In this document: positions 39,639 through 48,939 of the stretch, piece after piece | How positions within the stretch are numbered: position 1 is the stretch's first letter | How the letters are laid out: each line of letters begins with the position of its first letter | NCBI GenBank assembly: GCA_040384265.1 | Contig: JAZKJM010000007.1 | Span: 1-64,000 of the forward strand | Source of the DNA: Pseudomonadota bacterium | Lineage (GTDB): Bacteria > Pseudomonadota > Alphaproteobacteria > Rickettsiales > UBA3002 | Direction of reading: 5' to 3' | Length of the DNA stretch: 64,000 nucleotides | Program-made: the position numbers and the translations under genes | The notes under the pieces: model-generated | Databases searched by the model: none | What the model saw: the letters and a program-made list of their open reading frames with translations, nothing else | Told to the model about the DNA's origin: nothing

Positions 39639-41366
39639 TTAGACGCTAATTGTAGCCTCTGCCGGGCGATACTTGCCACCAAGAGCCGATTCTACCACCA
39701 CAGCGTCCTGACCACCCTTAATATTCGTCAGGCTAGCGGTAGCGGCGAGTGCTGCTCTTTGCAGATCCGTCGTTTTCGCTTCAGGCGCCTGTGCAACGCT
39801 CGCAGAAGCACCACCGAAGGAATTACCCAATGTCGCGAACAGCGGGCTGGCCTGCTTGACTTGCTGCTCAGTAGCCACCGTCGGCGCTGCATCCGCTGCA
39901 TCAAGCCTATTAAACGTCGCGTTAATCTTCCCCTTAAGATGCGCTACCGCATTCGGGTGCACTCCGCCATGTTCCCTAGCCAAAGCATCAACACCAGCGA
40001 GAGCAGCCGCCCTTGCGCCCGCCCGCATGTCCCCAGCTTGCGAGGATTCACCCGCCCCATTGCCTGCCACCAGCGTCGTATTCGCCGCCGCGGCTGCAGC
40101 GGCATTTGCTACTGCAGAAGCGTCTTTGAATGACTTACCACCAAGGCTCTCGGCCGCAGCAGGTGCCGCGTCTGCAACGTGTGTATCCGCACGCTTATTC
40201 GCTGCCTGCAGCGTTGTCGTGATCGCCGCCAGTTTCTCCGGATTATTAAGCGCGGCAACCAGCTCGGCCGTCACTTGCCCAGTCGGATCCATCCCAAGCG
40301 CAGCCTGAAGTTTCTTCACACCTGGCCTGCTTTTTGTACCAATATCACCATCCATCTCGCTGACGCCGGTCCCCTTAGCGACCACTGCAGCATGGCCGCC
40401 GGGCTGCCCGGTATCCATACCGAGCTTGTGTTCCATGATCGCCTGCGCCTGCTGGTTCAGCGTTTTTTGATCCGGTGCCGCGGCAGCAGTTGCTGCGGAC
40501 GCTGCACCGGCAGCAGGAGCATCTGGCTTCGCCGCCGGGGCGGCGGCAACGGCAGCACCCGTTCCTGCATCGCTGCTGTTCCCTCGGACTGCTGGTGCAA
40601 CTGCGGGCGCAGCAGGCTGGAAAACAGTGCTTGGATCAACCGCCCTACCGAGTCTCGACTCGTTTTGCATGATAGTGGAAATCTCGAAAACTGCTTGCTG
40701 GGCAGCGGACAGATTGGCAGGAAGGTTTGGTTTGGGATACACGTCAGTCTGGTCAAAGGACATAGTCTTTGCCCCCACGCCAAGCAGGTATTTTCCATCC
40801 GGCAAATTAACCTTGCCATCTGACGTGGTAAACTGTTGTGCGATCGTAAGCGCACGCTGAGTAGCCGCTTGAGCCTCAGCTGCTTGGCCGCGTTCCGTCG
40901 CAATGTTAGCGTCACGCACGGCAATGGCGAATGCTGCACCAGCTTGCTGGTTTTCCTGGGGGGCTATGGCCTGCTGCTGGCCTAGTGGCTGGAATTGCTG
41001 AACAGGCTGACCACCTGCCTGGACAAATTGTTGCGGTGATACCCCTCTAGCCTGAGCGTCTTTTAACGCCTCTATCTGAGCTCTGCTCTCGACTGCCGAC
41101 ATGGGTACGCCATTGGCCTGAACAGCGTTAATAAAATGCCGGTCAGCACCCGCTTGATAAGCGCCATCACGACTAGCATCCCCATTCGCTCTGCGGTTGA
41201 TACCAATATGCTCTGCTCTCGTAGTATCGATGATCGTTGTTACTTCACGGACCGTGCCAACGGCACCACCCAACTGTATGGTAGCATCCCTGGTGCTGGC
41301 ACCGAGCCCGCTCAACGCGTTCATGCTTTCCGTCAACTTACCCACTGACTCAGCGAAATTGCCCAT
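39639..41366 (-). CDS. Ala-rich protein with peptidoglycan-binding-like segment
   Basis: A 575-residue protein, very rich in Ala, Gln and Thr. It starts at ATG 41366 behind an AGGAG box (MGNFAESVGKLTESMNALSG). The body is low complexity, with Pro/Ala runs near the middle and Gln stretches. One ordered piece, SRPGVKKLQAALGMDPTGQV then TAELVAALNNPE, resembles the PG_binding_1 fold. No signal peptide is seen, so a cytoplasmic or non-Sec secreted protein is likely. The ending ALGGKYRPAEATISV is hydrophobic/Ser-Thr-like, as in some type I substrates. An AT-rich upstream region with TATACT at 41393-41398 could be its promoter. Function unknown. Confidence 0.65.
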   Translation of the reverse strand: MGNFAESVGKLTESMNALSGLGASTRDATIQLGGAVGTVREVTTIIDTTRAEHIGINRRANGDASRDGAYQAGADRHFINAVQANGVPMSAVESRAQIEALKDAQARGVSPQQFVQAGGQPVQQFQPLGQQQAIAPQENQQAGAAFAIAVRDANIATERGQAAEAQAATQRALTIAQQFTTSDGKVNLPDGKYLLGVGAKTMSFDQTDVYPKPNLPANLSAAQQAVFEISTIMQNESRLGRAVDPSTVFQPAAPAVAPAVRGNSSDAGTGAAVAAAPAAKPDAPAAGAASAATAAAAPDQKTLNQQAQAIMEHKLGMDTGQPGGHAAVVAKGTGVSEMDGDIGTKSRPGVKKLQAALGMDPTGQVTAELVAALNNPEKLAAITTTLQAANKRADTHVADAAPAAAESLGGKSFKDASAVANAAAAAAANTTLVAGNGAGESSQAGDMRAGARAAALAGVDALAREHGGVHPNAVAHLKGKINATFNRLDAADAAPTVATEQQVKQASPLFATLGNSFGGASASVAQAPEAKTTDLQRAALAATASLTNIKGGQDAVVVESALGGKYRPAEATISV

Positions 41367-41598
41367 ACTCAAGCTCCTCAATAATTTCTCCTAGTATAAA
41401 CCGGAGAACATTAAAAATGTATTAACTTTTATGGAACGTTTTTAACGGAACTTCGTTAAAGACAGTCCTTCATTGCTCACTATAGCAAATTTGGGTGGGT
41501 AGAAATGTGAAGATTATGTGACAATGCAGTCACACCCGGCACGGGTGTCCGCGCGCGAGCAAGGCGCAACCCTATGAAATAGTGCGGAGAAACGCGCC

Positions 41599-43371
41599 CT
41601 AGAACCCGGCATCAGCCATCACGCAATCCGCACCGGCGGTGATGCTTGCGAGCAGCGACAGCGTGCCGGGGAGGGTTTTGGCATAATAAAAGCGCGCGGT
41701 GGCGAGCTTGGCGGCATAGAATTCGGGGTCAGAATCCTTCAGGCTCAGCGCCAGTTTCGCCTGTTTCGCCCAAATGAAGGCGAACAGCACCAGGCTGAAC
41801 ATTTTCTGATATTCCACCGCCCCGGCCCCGGCATGGTTGGGGTTGGCAAAGCCCATCGTGCCAATCCACATGCTGGCTTGCTGGAGGTATTTCACATGCG
41901 CTTTTAACGGTTTGGTGAATTCGGCCATCGCCGGGTCCGCCCGGTTTTCGGCAATAAACGCATCCACCGGATGGAAGAAGCGGCTGAGATAGCGACCGGT
42001 ATCGAACGGCAATTTGCGGCCGACCAGATCCATCGCCTGCACGCCGTTAGTGCCTTCGTAAATCATCGCAATGCGCGCATCGCGTAGATATTGGCTGGCG
42101 CCATATTCCTCGATATAGCCATAGCCGCCGAAACATTGCATAGCGGTGCTGGCGGTCTCGAACCCACCATCCGTCAACGCGGATTTGAGGATCGGTGTCA
42201 CCAATTGCACAAAATCATCCGCCGCTTCGCGCGCCTTGGCATCGGGGTGGCGGTGGGCAATGTCCACTTCCCGCGCGACCCACAGGGCCAGCGCCCGCGC
42301 GCCTTCGGTGAAGGCTTTCATCGTATAGAGCATCCGCCGCACATCCGGGTGCACGGTGATCGGGTCGGCCGCTTTCTCGGGGAATTGGGCGCCCGTCAGC
42401 GCGCGGCCCTGCAGGCGTTCCTTCGTATAGGCCAGTGCATTCTGGTAGGCCGCCTCGGCCACGCCCAGCCCCTGCACGCCCACATATAAACGCGCGGTGT
42501 TCATCATCGTAAACATCGCCGGCAGGCCGCGATGTGGCGCACCCACCAGCCAGCCGGTCGCACCGTCGTAATTCATCACGCAGGTGGGCGAGGCATGGAT
42601 GCCCATTTTATGCTCGATGCCCGCACAGCTGAACGCGTTGCGATCGCCCAGCGACCCGTCTGCATGCACCAGAAATTTCGGGCAGACAAACAGCGAAATG
42701 CCCTTGCTGCCTTTGGGCGCACCCGGCAACCGCGCCAGCACCAGATGGATGATATTTTCAGTCTGGTCCTGCTCCCCGGCGGAGATAAAAATCTTGTTGC
42801 CGGTAATGCTATAACTGCCGTCCGCATTCGGCTCCGCACGGGTTTTCAGCAAGCCCAGATCCGTGCCCGCCACCGGCTCGGTCAGGCACATCACGCCCGA
42901 CCATTCACCAGAGATCATCTTGGGCAAATAGGTTTGCTTCAGTCCATCGCTCGCATGCAGCAGCATGGCGTGAATGGCCCCGTGCGTCAGCCCCGGCGTC
43001 AGCCCAAAGCTCAGGTTCGAGGAACACACCATTTCCAGCATCGGCATGTTCAGAAACTCGGGCATGCCCTGCCCGCCAAATTCCTCCGGCCAGGTCAATG
43101 TCGGCCAGCCGCCCTCGACATACGCAGCATAAGCCTCCTTGAACCCTGCGGGAGTGATGACCGCGCCATTGTCGAATTTCAGGCCCTGCTTATCGCCCAC
43201 CATGTTCAGCGGGAACAGCACCTCTTCGCACAATTTCGCCGATTCGGTGAGCAGCGGCTCGACCAGATCTTTCGCCGCCGCAAAACCCTCCACCTCGCTG
43301 TAGCGATCCAGCTCCAGAAAATGGTTGATGAGAAACTGATAGTCCTTCAGCGGCGCGGTATAGGTCGGCAT
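41599..43371 (-). CDS. Acyl-CoA dehydrogenase
   Basis: The 590-residue FAD enzyme oxidises acyl-CoA to enoyl-CoA. It has the long C-terminal extension of the proteobacterial 590-600-residue branch. Marks are MCLTEPVAGTDLGLLKTRAE (FAD site), SFALTPG-like NLSFGLTPGLTHGAIHAMLL, and QCFGGYGYIEEYGASQYLRD near the catalytic region. It lies 2 nt after the fadB-like gene and completes a fadA-fadB-fadE-type beta-oxidation operon. Chain-length specificity cannot be told. Confidence 0.92.
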   Translation of the reverse strand: MPTYTAPLKDYQFLINHFLELDRYSEVEGFAAAKDLVEPLLTESAKLCEEVLFPLNMVGDKQGLKFDNGAVITPAGFKEAYAAYVEGGWPTLTWPEEFGGQGMPEFLNMPMLEMVCSSNLSFGLTPGLTHGAIHAMLLHASDGLKQTYLPKMISGEWSGVMCLTEPVAGTDLGLLKTRAEPNADGSYSITGNKIFISAGEQDQTENIIHLVLARLPGAPKGSKGISLFVCPKFLVHADGSLGDRNAFSCAGIEHKMGIHASPTCVMNYDGATGWLVGAPHRGLPAMFTMMNTARLYVGVQGLGVAEAAYQNALAYTKERLQGRALTGAQFPEKAADPITVHPDVRRMLYTMKAFTEGARALALWVAREVDIAHRHPDAKAREAADDFVQLVTPILKSALTDGGFETASTAMQCFGGYGYIEEYGASQYLRDARIAMIYEGTNGVQAMDLVGRKLPFDTGRYLSRFFHPVDAFIAENRADPAMAEFTKPLKAHVKYLQQASMWIGTMGFANPNHAGAGAVEYQKMFSLVLFAFIWAKQAKLALSLKDSDPEFYAAKLATARFYYAKTLPGTLSLLASITAGADCVMADAGF

Positions 43372-43373
43372 GG

Positions 43374-45761
43374 CTAATTCCTCAGCGGTTTGCTTGTGTT
43401 CAGCATATGGGCGATGCGGTCGCGGGTGGCCTGGGTGTGCACCAGCTCCATGAACACATCATGTTCGAGATCGAGCAGCTGCTGCTCCGTCACCTCGCGG
43501 GTGATGTCGGTGTCGCCGCCCGTCAAAATATGCGCAAGGCCGAGCGAGACCACTTCATCATGCGGCGTCGCCTTACCATTTTTGCGGAAATTATCGACCG
43601 CCAGCTTCAGCGCAACAAAGCCCGTCAGCCCCGGTAGGCGGATCGTCTGTGCTTCCGGCGGGGCATAGTTCTGGGCGAGTTCCAGGGTCAGCGATTTCGC
43701 ATCCGCCAGCACGCGGCGGCGGTTCATGCTGATGCGCGATTTGGCATTGAGGATCAGCATATCCTGCGCTTCGGCCGCGGAACCCGCGACCTTCGCCATC
43801 GAGATATATTCAAACACTTTCGCAATCGCCGGCATTGGCCCGCCGCCGATCAGGTGGTCAGGTTTCTTGCCCGCAGCGATCGATTTTTGTGCAGCATTTG
43901 CTGCAACCACATGGCGCAGCAAAAGTTCCTTACAGCCGCCCCAACCGGGCACCACACCAATGCCCGCCTCAACCAGACCGGGATAGGACTCGATATGCGC
44001 CTGCACCGCATCCGCATGCAGGTTCAGCTCGCAGCCGCCGCCCAGCGCCATGCCCGAAAGCGAGCTGACAACCGGGAACGGCGCATATTTCAGGCCCATG
44101 AACGCGTCCTGGCCTTGCTTGACCATATCCGAAATCGCCCACCAGCTGGCGGTGTTACAGGCTAGCATGAAGTAACCGATATTGGCACCGAAACTGAAAT
44201 GATCGCCATCCGTGCCGATGACGAGGCCCTTGAAATGGCCGCGCACTTTATCCGGCAGCTGGGCAACCATTTTCAGGTTCTCCGGGTCCCAGGTATTTTG
44301 CTTGGAAGTCAGCTCCAAACAAGCGACACCATCGCCCAAATCCCACAGCTGTGCCGAGGCATTTTTGGCGATGGGTTTTTTGGTGAGCTTGATGTCTTCC
44401 AGCATGAGCGACCCATCCGGAATCGGCACGGCGGTATATTGCCCGCCAATGCTGAACTGGGCGCGGCTGCCGCTGCTCGTATCATAAAGCTTTTTGCCAC
44501 GCGCCTGCGCAATTAGCGGCGGCACGGACATGCCGGCTTTCTCCCACGCCTGCGCCACGATTTCCGTACCACTCACGCCCCCGTGCGCAGCACGGTCGAT
44601 CATTTGGAAGGGGCCGTATTTCCAGTTATAGCCCATCTGCATCGCGGCATCGACGGAGTGAATATCATCCGAAATTTCGGGAATGAGCGAGGCGGCATAA
44701 TGCAGCGTTTGCAGCATCACTGCGCGTGCATATTGCCCACCAATATCCGGGTGCGACAACAGCGCGGCGAGCCCTGCTTTCGCGGCATCGACACTTTCCA
44801 GTTTCGATGTTTTCTCGGCCGCGTATTCGCCGCTGGTGAGGTTGATCACCTCTTTGCGTTTTTTGCCGCTGGCATCGGGCACCATACGGTAAAACCCGCC
44901 CTTGCCTTTGCGGCCGGTATAACCGTCGGCGATCATTTTTTTCACGAGGTCGGGCAATTGATAAAGCGCGCGGAACGCATCGCTTTGCGGCAGTGTCGCC
45001 ATCATCGCCTGCGCGATCAGCGGCATCAAGTCAATCCCGATCAAATCATACAGGCCGAACATGCCAGTTTTGGGAAAGCCAAGTGGCTTTGCCATCACCG
45101 CATCCGCATCCTCGACCGCGATGTTTAGGCGCAGCGCTTCAACCAGCCCGGCCGTCATCCAATACACGCCAATGCGGTTGGCGAGGAAGCCCGGCGTGTC
45201 CTTCGCAGGCACCACGCCCTTGCCGAGCACACGGTCGGCGAAGTCACAAAATGCTGCAAATCGATCTGCAGCAAAGTTGGGCGATTTCGCAACCTCCAGC
45301 AGGCGCATAAAGCGCGGCGGGTTGAAGAAATGGGTGATGATGAAATCATCCTGAAACCCTTGCGCCATGCCGTTGATAAGCACATGCAGCGGCAAGGTCG
45401 AGGTGTTGGAGGAAACGATCGATCCCTTTTTTCGCACCGCATCAATTTTGCGATACACATCCTGTTTTATTTCCAGTTTTTCGACGACGACTTCCACAAT
45501 CCAGTCGCACTCAGCGAGCGTGGCAAGGTCATCCTCAAAGTTGCCGGCCGTCACCAGCTTTTTGAATTTCGGGTGGGCAAAGCCCGGCGTGCCCCCCTTG
45601 GCCTGCTTCTCAATCGCGCCTTCCGCCAGCGCGTTGCGCGGGCCCTCTTTCGCCACCATATCGAGCAACAGCACCGGAATGCCCGCATTCGCCAACACCG
45701 CCGCAATGCCCGATCCCATGACACCCGAACCCAGCACCGCTACTTTTTTGATCTCTGTCAC
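43374..45761 (-). CDS. 3-hydroxyacyl-CoA dehydrogenase / enoyl-CoA hydratase
   Basis: A 795-residue bifunctional beta-oxidation enzyme with the dehydrogenase first and the hydratase last, the reverse of the E. coli FadB order. The NAD site is KVAVLGSGVMGSGIAAVLAN; the dehydrogenase core shows TLPLHVLINGMAQGFQDDFI and THFFNPPRFMRLLE; the hydratase domain shows SSLSGMALGGGCELNLHADA and EAGIGVVPGWGGCKELLLR with both catalytic Glu. It matches the large FadJ/FadN-type proteins of alphaproteobacteria and Bacillus. It is coupled to the acyl-CoA dehydrogenase. Confidence 0.93.
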   Translation of the reverse strand: MTEIKKVAVLGSGVMGSGIAAVLANAGIPVLLLDMVAKEGPRNALAEGAIEKQAKGGTPGFAHPKFKKLVTAGNFEDDLATLAECDWIVEVVVEKLEIKQDVYRKIDAVRKKGSIVSSNTSTLPLHVLINGMAQGFQDDFIITHFFNPPRFMRLLEVAKSPNFAADRFAAFCDFADRVLGKGVVPAKDTPGFLANRIGVYWMTAGLVEALRLNIAVEDADAVMAKPLGFPKTGMFGLYDLIGIDLMPLIAQAMMATLPQSDAFRALYQLPDLVKKMIADGYTGRKGKGGFYRMVPDASGKKRKEVINLTSGEYAAEKTSKLESVDAAKAGLAALLSHPDIGGQYARAVMLQTLHYAASLIPEISDDIHSVDAAMQMGYNWKYGPFQMIDRAAHGGVSGTEIVAQAWEKAGMSVPPLIAQARGKKLYDTSSGSRAQFSIGGQYTAVPIPDGSLMLEDIKLTKKPIAKNASAQLWDLGDGVACLELTSKQNTWDPENLKMVAQLPDKVRGHFKGLVIGTDGDHFSFGANIGYFMLACNTASWWAISDMVKQGQDAFMGLKYAPFPVVSSLSGMALGGGCELNLHADAVQAHIESYPGLVEAGIGVVPGWGGCKELLLRHVVAANAAQKSIAAGKKPDHLIGGGPMPAIAKVFEYISMAKVAGSAAEAQDMLILNAKSRISMNRRRVLADAKSLTLELAQNYAPPEAQTIRLPGLTGFVALKLAVDNFRKNGKATPHDEVVSLGLAHILTGGDTDITREVTEQQLLDLEHDVFMELVHTQATRDRIAHMLNTSKPLRN

Positions 45762-45772
45762 CCGCTACTCCG

Positions 45773-46075
45773 TTATTTCTTTTTTGCAGATTTTGCTGCG
45801 GTGGAACAACTGCCCAGACGGCACTGCGCCTCCGGTAATTTAGGCTCCCAGAAGCGCTCGACGCAGCGCGCCGTTTTCGCCTGCTGCTTGTAATAGGCCG
45901 CCGCCACATCCTTCGAGGCGAGGTTCACGGAAGTCGGATTGCACGGCCCGCTGACCAGCACGCATTGCGCATCTTCAGTGCAATCGCGCCAGTCCTTGCC
46001 CTCGCGTGTCACGTCCGCTGCACTGGCCATCACCGGCAAAAATGCTGCGCAGCATAATGCCACCCAAAAACGCAT
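45773..46075 (-). CDS. Small Cys-rich secreted protein in the fad operon
   Basis: A 100-residue protein with a Sec signal peptide (MRFWVALCCAAFLPVMASAA). After it come five Cys (RDCTEDAQCVLVSGPCNP, ARCVERF, EAQCRLGSC counted in order gives six with the last), suggesting periplasmic disulfides. The tail is Lys-rich. The pattern (DWRDCTEDAQCVLVSGPC) resembles small DUF-type secreted proteins with one CxxxxxC pair, but I do not recognise a named family. Its ATG overlaps the fadA stop, so it is translationally coupled, oddly, inside a cytoplasmic beta-oxidation operon. Confidence 0.75.
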   Translation of the reverse strand: MRFWVALCCAAFLPVMASAADVTREGKDWRDCTEDAQCVLVSGPCNPTSVNLASKDVAAAYYKQQAKTARCVERFWEPKLPEAQCRLGSCSTAAKSAKKK

Positions 46076-47199
46076 TAGACCCGCTCCAGCACGGTCGCAA
46101 TACCCTGGCCGCCGCCGATGCAGGCAGTCGCGAGCGCATACTTGCCCTTACCACGGCTGAGCAGCAGCGCGGCCTTGCCCGTGATGCGCGCGCCCGATGC
46201 ACCCAGCGGGTGCCCCAGCGCAATCGCGCCGCCTTCAACATTCACTTTTGCTGCATCGCACCCAAGTTCGCCGATGCAGGGAATGGATTGCGCCGCAAAC
46301 GCTTCGTTCAGCTCGATCACGTCGATATCCTTGATGGTCAGCCCTGCCCGTGCCAGCGCTTTTTGTGAGGCGCTGATCGGGCCAAGGCCCATGATGGCCG
46401 GGTCGAGCCCGGTAATCGCCATCGATTTAATGCGCGCGAGGATCGGCAGCTTATGTTTCTTCGCGTAGTCCTCGCTCGTCACCAGCACCGCTGCCGCACC
46501 ATCCGTCAGCGGGCTGCTTGTCCCGGCCGTCACGGTGCCATAGACATCGAACACGGGGCTGAGCTTGGCCAGATCCTCCGGCGTCGAATCGGCGCGAATC
46601 GTGCCGTCTTTATCGACCATCCCGGCTTTCGTTTTGATCGGCACAATCTCATCCGCAAAATTTGCGGCGGCCGCCTTGCGGTGCGAGGCCAGCGCGAACG
46701 CCTCCTGCGCCGCGCGCTCGACATGGAATTTCTTGGCCACATTCTCGGCCGTCAGCCCCATGCCAATATAAGCATCGGGAACGCTGGCATACAGCGCCGG
46801 GTTAGGCATCGGGTTAAACCCACCCATGGGGATCCGGCTCATGGATTCCACCCCGGCGGCGATGAACACCTCGCCCTTGCCCGAAGCAATATTGCCCGCC
46901 GCGATATGGATCGCCTCCATCGACGACCCGCACCAGCGGTTAATGGTCAGCCCACCGGTCGTCACTGGCAGCCCGGCCAGCAGCCCCACCATGCGCGCCA
47001 GATTGAACCCCTGTTCACCTTCGGGGAAGGCGCACCCAAGCAGTACATCCTCGATATCCGCCGGGTTAACACCGGTTTTACTTACAAGCGCTTTAATCAC
47101 TTCTGCCGCCAGGTCATCCGGCCGGGTTTGGGCGAGCTGGCCTTTATAGGCCGGGGTGAAAGGTGAGCGAAGATAACCGACAATGACGGCGCTGGACAT
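46075..47199 (-). CDS. fadA: Acetyl-CoA C-acyltransferase (thiolase)
   Basis: The 374-residue thiolase releases acetyl-CoA in the last step of beta-oxidation. The acyl-binding Cys is in LTINRWCGSSMEAIHIA, the His motif in EGGAIALGHPLGASGARI, and the second Cys in LATACIGGGQGIAT. The start at 47199 has a GGGAG box; the frame is open further up without family similarity. It is the first gene of the four-gene fad operon on the minus strand. Confidence 0.95.
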   Translation of the reverse strand: MSSAVIVGYLRSPFTPAYKGQLAQTRPDDLAAEVIKALVSKTGVNPADIEDVLLGCAFPEGEQGFNLARMVGLLAGLPVTTGGLTINRWCGSSMEAIHIAAGNIASGKGEVFIAAGVESMSRIPMGGFNPMPNPALYASVPDAYIGMGLTAENVAKKFHVERAAQEAFALASHRKAAAANFADEIVPIKTKAGMVDKDGTIRADSTPEDLAKLSPVFDVYGTVTAGTSSPLTDGAAAVLVTSEDYAKKHKLPILARIKSMAITGLDPAIMGLGPISASQKALARAGLTIKDIDVIELNEAFAAQSIPCIGELGCDAAKVNVEGGAIALGHPLGASGARITGKAALLLSRGKGKYALATACIGGGQGIATVLERV

Positions 47200-47381
47200 G
47201 GAGTCTCCCTGCTGTTTTTTCGTGTGCTTCTTGCCCTCACTATGGCAGAAATATCGTGCAATTAGAAGCAGTTTACTGTGCAACTGCGTGGCTGGGGGCT
47301 TGCATTTTCAAAACTGGCTGATTTATGTCACGTTTGGGATATGATGGGGCCCACACCACCTCCCGATCACAGGATCGCACC

Positions 47382-47789
47382 ATGCCGCAACCCGATTTTC
47401 TCAAAAAACCGCTTGCCGAAATGACCCAAACCGAATGGGAGTCCCTGTGCGACGGCTGCGGCCTGTGCTGCCAGATCCGGGTGGAGGATGAGGACACCGG
47501 CGACATCGCCCTGTCCAACGTCGCCTGCCGCTATTTGTGCCTGAACTCCCACCGCTGCACGGATTACGCCAACCGGCAAGCGAATGTGCCCGATTGTATC
47601 AAGGTGACGCCAGAAAATGTGATGGCACTCGACTGGCTGCCCCATACCTGCGGCTACCGCCTCGCCGCGCATGGCCAGCCCCTGCCGAGCTGGCACCCAC
47701 TCATCTGCGGCGACCCCAAACGCGTCCACACACGCGGCCCCTCGATGAAGGGCACGCTGATTTCCGAAGATGATGCGGATTGGGAATAA
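47382..47789 (+). CDS. YcgN family cysteine-cluster protein
   Basis: A 135-residue protein of the YcgN/UPF0260 family. It has LCDGCGLCCQIRVEDEDTG, VACRYLCLNSHRCTDYANR, DCIKVTPEN, CGYRLAA and ICGDPK, the Cys set of the family, expected to bind a metal or an Fe-S cluster. Function unknown. The start at 47382 has an AGGAT box and omits an upstream extension with no similarity. It is divergent from the fad operon and convergent with the tRNA-Gly gene. Confidence 0.9.
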   Translation: MPQPDFLKKPLAEMTQTEWESLCDGCGLCCQIRVEDEDTGDIALSNVACRYLCLNSHRCTDYANRQANVPDCIKVTPENVMALDWLPHTCGYRLAAHGQPLPSWHPLICGDPKRVHTRGPSMKGTLISEDDADWE

Positions 47790-47798
47790 GAAGGAGCG

Positions 47799-47872
47799 TG
47801 GAGCGGGTACAGGGAATCGAACCCTGGCCTAAAGCTTGGGAAGCTTTCGTTCTACCATTGAACTACACCCGC
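47799..47872 (-). tRNA. tRNA-Gly (anticodon CCC)
   Basis: The minus strand folds into a full cloverleaf. The acceptor stem is GCGGGTG/TACCCGC (one G-U pair). The D arm is GTTC-AATGGTA-GAAC, the anticodon arm AAAGC-TTCCCAA-GCTTT, and the T arm CAGGG-TTCGATT-CCCTG. The discriminator is T and CCA is encoded. Reading the 7-nt loop as TTCCCAA puts CCC at positions 34-36, with U33 and A37 as expected, so it decodes GGG. It stands alone between ycgN and mscL. Confidence 0.93.
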
Positions 47873-47996
47873 GCGGCATGCTGCTTAGCAGATATGGCGG
47901 GCAATGCAATGGCAAGCCGCACCGGCGCAACAAACGGTTGATTGCCCAAGGATTTCATGGTTTAGAAAACTGGCAACTTTCACGCGGAGAGCGCCC

Positions 47997-48419
47997 ATGT
48001 TCAACGAATTCAAAACCTTTATCGCCCGTGGCAACGTCATCGACATGGCGGTCGGGATCGTCGTCGGCGCGGCATTTACCGCCATTGTCACCTCGCTGGT
48101 GAGCGATGTGGTCAACCCCATCATCGGCATGGTGATCGGCGGGATTGATTTCTCAAACTATTATTTCGACCTCTCGATGCATGGCTACGACTCGCTGGAA
48201 GCAGCAAAAAAAGCCGGTGCGCCGCTCATCATGTATGGGCTGTTCATCAACGCGGTGATTAAATTCCTGATCGTCGCCTTCGTCGTGTTCCTGATGGTGA
48301 AACAGGTCAACCGCCTCAAAGCCGCGATGATCAAGAAGGACGCCGAAACAGCCGCCGCAGCGGTAGTGCCCGAGGATGTCCAGCTGCTACGCGAAATCCG
48401 CGATGCGCTGAAAAAATAG
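47997..48419 (+). CDS. mscL: Large-conductance mechanosensitive channel
   Basis: The 140-residue MscL opens under membrane tension to release solutes in osmotic downshock. It has the N-terminal MFNEFKTFIARGNVIDMAVG, first helix with GIVVGAAFTAIVTSLV, a short periplasmic loop, second helix NAVIKFLIVAFVVFLMVK and a C-terminal helix ending in LLREIRDALKK. The start at 47997 has a GGAG box. A hairpin terminator follows the stop. Confidence 0.97.
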   Translation: MFNEFKTFIARGNVIDMAVGIVVGAAFTAIVTSLVSDVVNPIIGMVIGGIDFSNYYFDLSMHGYDSLEAAKKAGAPLIMYGLFINAVIKFLIVAFVVFLMVKQVNRLKAAMIKKDAETAAAAVVPEDVQLLREIRDALKK

Positions 48420-48436
48420 CGCGTTGCCCGCCACCC

Positions 48437-48468
48437 AACAAAAAAGGCCAGCGCAAGCTGGCCTTTCT
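48437..48468. terminator. Bidirectional terminator between mscL and 48491 gene
   Basis: A perfect stem AAAGGCCAGC-GCAA-GCTGGCCTTT (48443-48466) is flanked on the left by further A residues. On the minus strand it gives a strong T-run (six T), ending the 48491 gene; on the plus strand the T-run is only three, so it ends mscL less strongly. Confidence 0.88.
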
Positions 48469-48490
48469 CGTTTTCAGGCAGTGGCGCGCC

Positions 48491-48811
48491 CTAGCGGTGA
48501 CCGCCGCGCGCATCGTTCCAGGCGCTCATTTGCGGGCCACGATGATCCCGGCCACGATGGTCATCCCGGTCGCGGCGGTGATGGCCGTGGCGCGGCTGAT
48601 CCCATGCGCGGCCATGGCTATAATAGGCGGGCTGATAATAAGCCACGCGCGGCGCATAATAGACCGGGGCGGGTTGGTAATAGCGCACCGGTGGCGGTTG
48701 GTAATAGACCGGCGCGGGCGCGTAAAACCCGATATGAAAGCTCGATTCCGCATAGGCCGGTGCCGCCATCATGGCCGCAAGCGCCGCGGTTGCTACCAGT
48801 AGTTTTTTCAT
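48491..48811 (-). CDS. Secreted Tyr/Pro/His/Arg-rich protein
   Basis: A 106-residue protein with a Sec signal peptide (MKKLLVATAALAAMMAAPAYA). After it come short repeats of YYQP/PAPVYY type, then a very basic and acidic tail rich in His, Arg and Asp (RDRDDHRGRDHRG). The start has a GAGGAG box. The composition resembles small envelope proteins with low-complexity YYxP repeats; the His-rich tail might bind metal. I do not recognise a family. Confidence 0.72.
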   Translation of the reverse strand: MKKLLVATAALAAMMAAPAYAESSFHIGFYAPAPVYYQPPPVRYYQPAPVYYAPRVAYYQPAYYSHGRAWDQPRHGHHRRDRDDHRGRDHRGPQMSAWNDARGGHR

Positions 48812-48939
48812 GTCATGCTCCTCGACGTGTATCCGTCGCTCGTGGGTTACGTGGTACAGCGCATGGACATCCACACGCTACACCACTGATACGAGTGCAT
48901 GATGGGTTCCCCCTGCGCGCATTTTAAAAATAAAATGAA

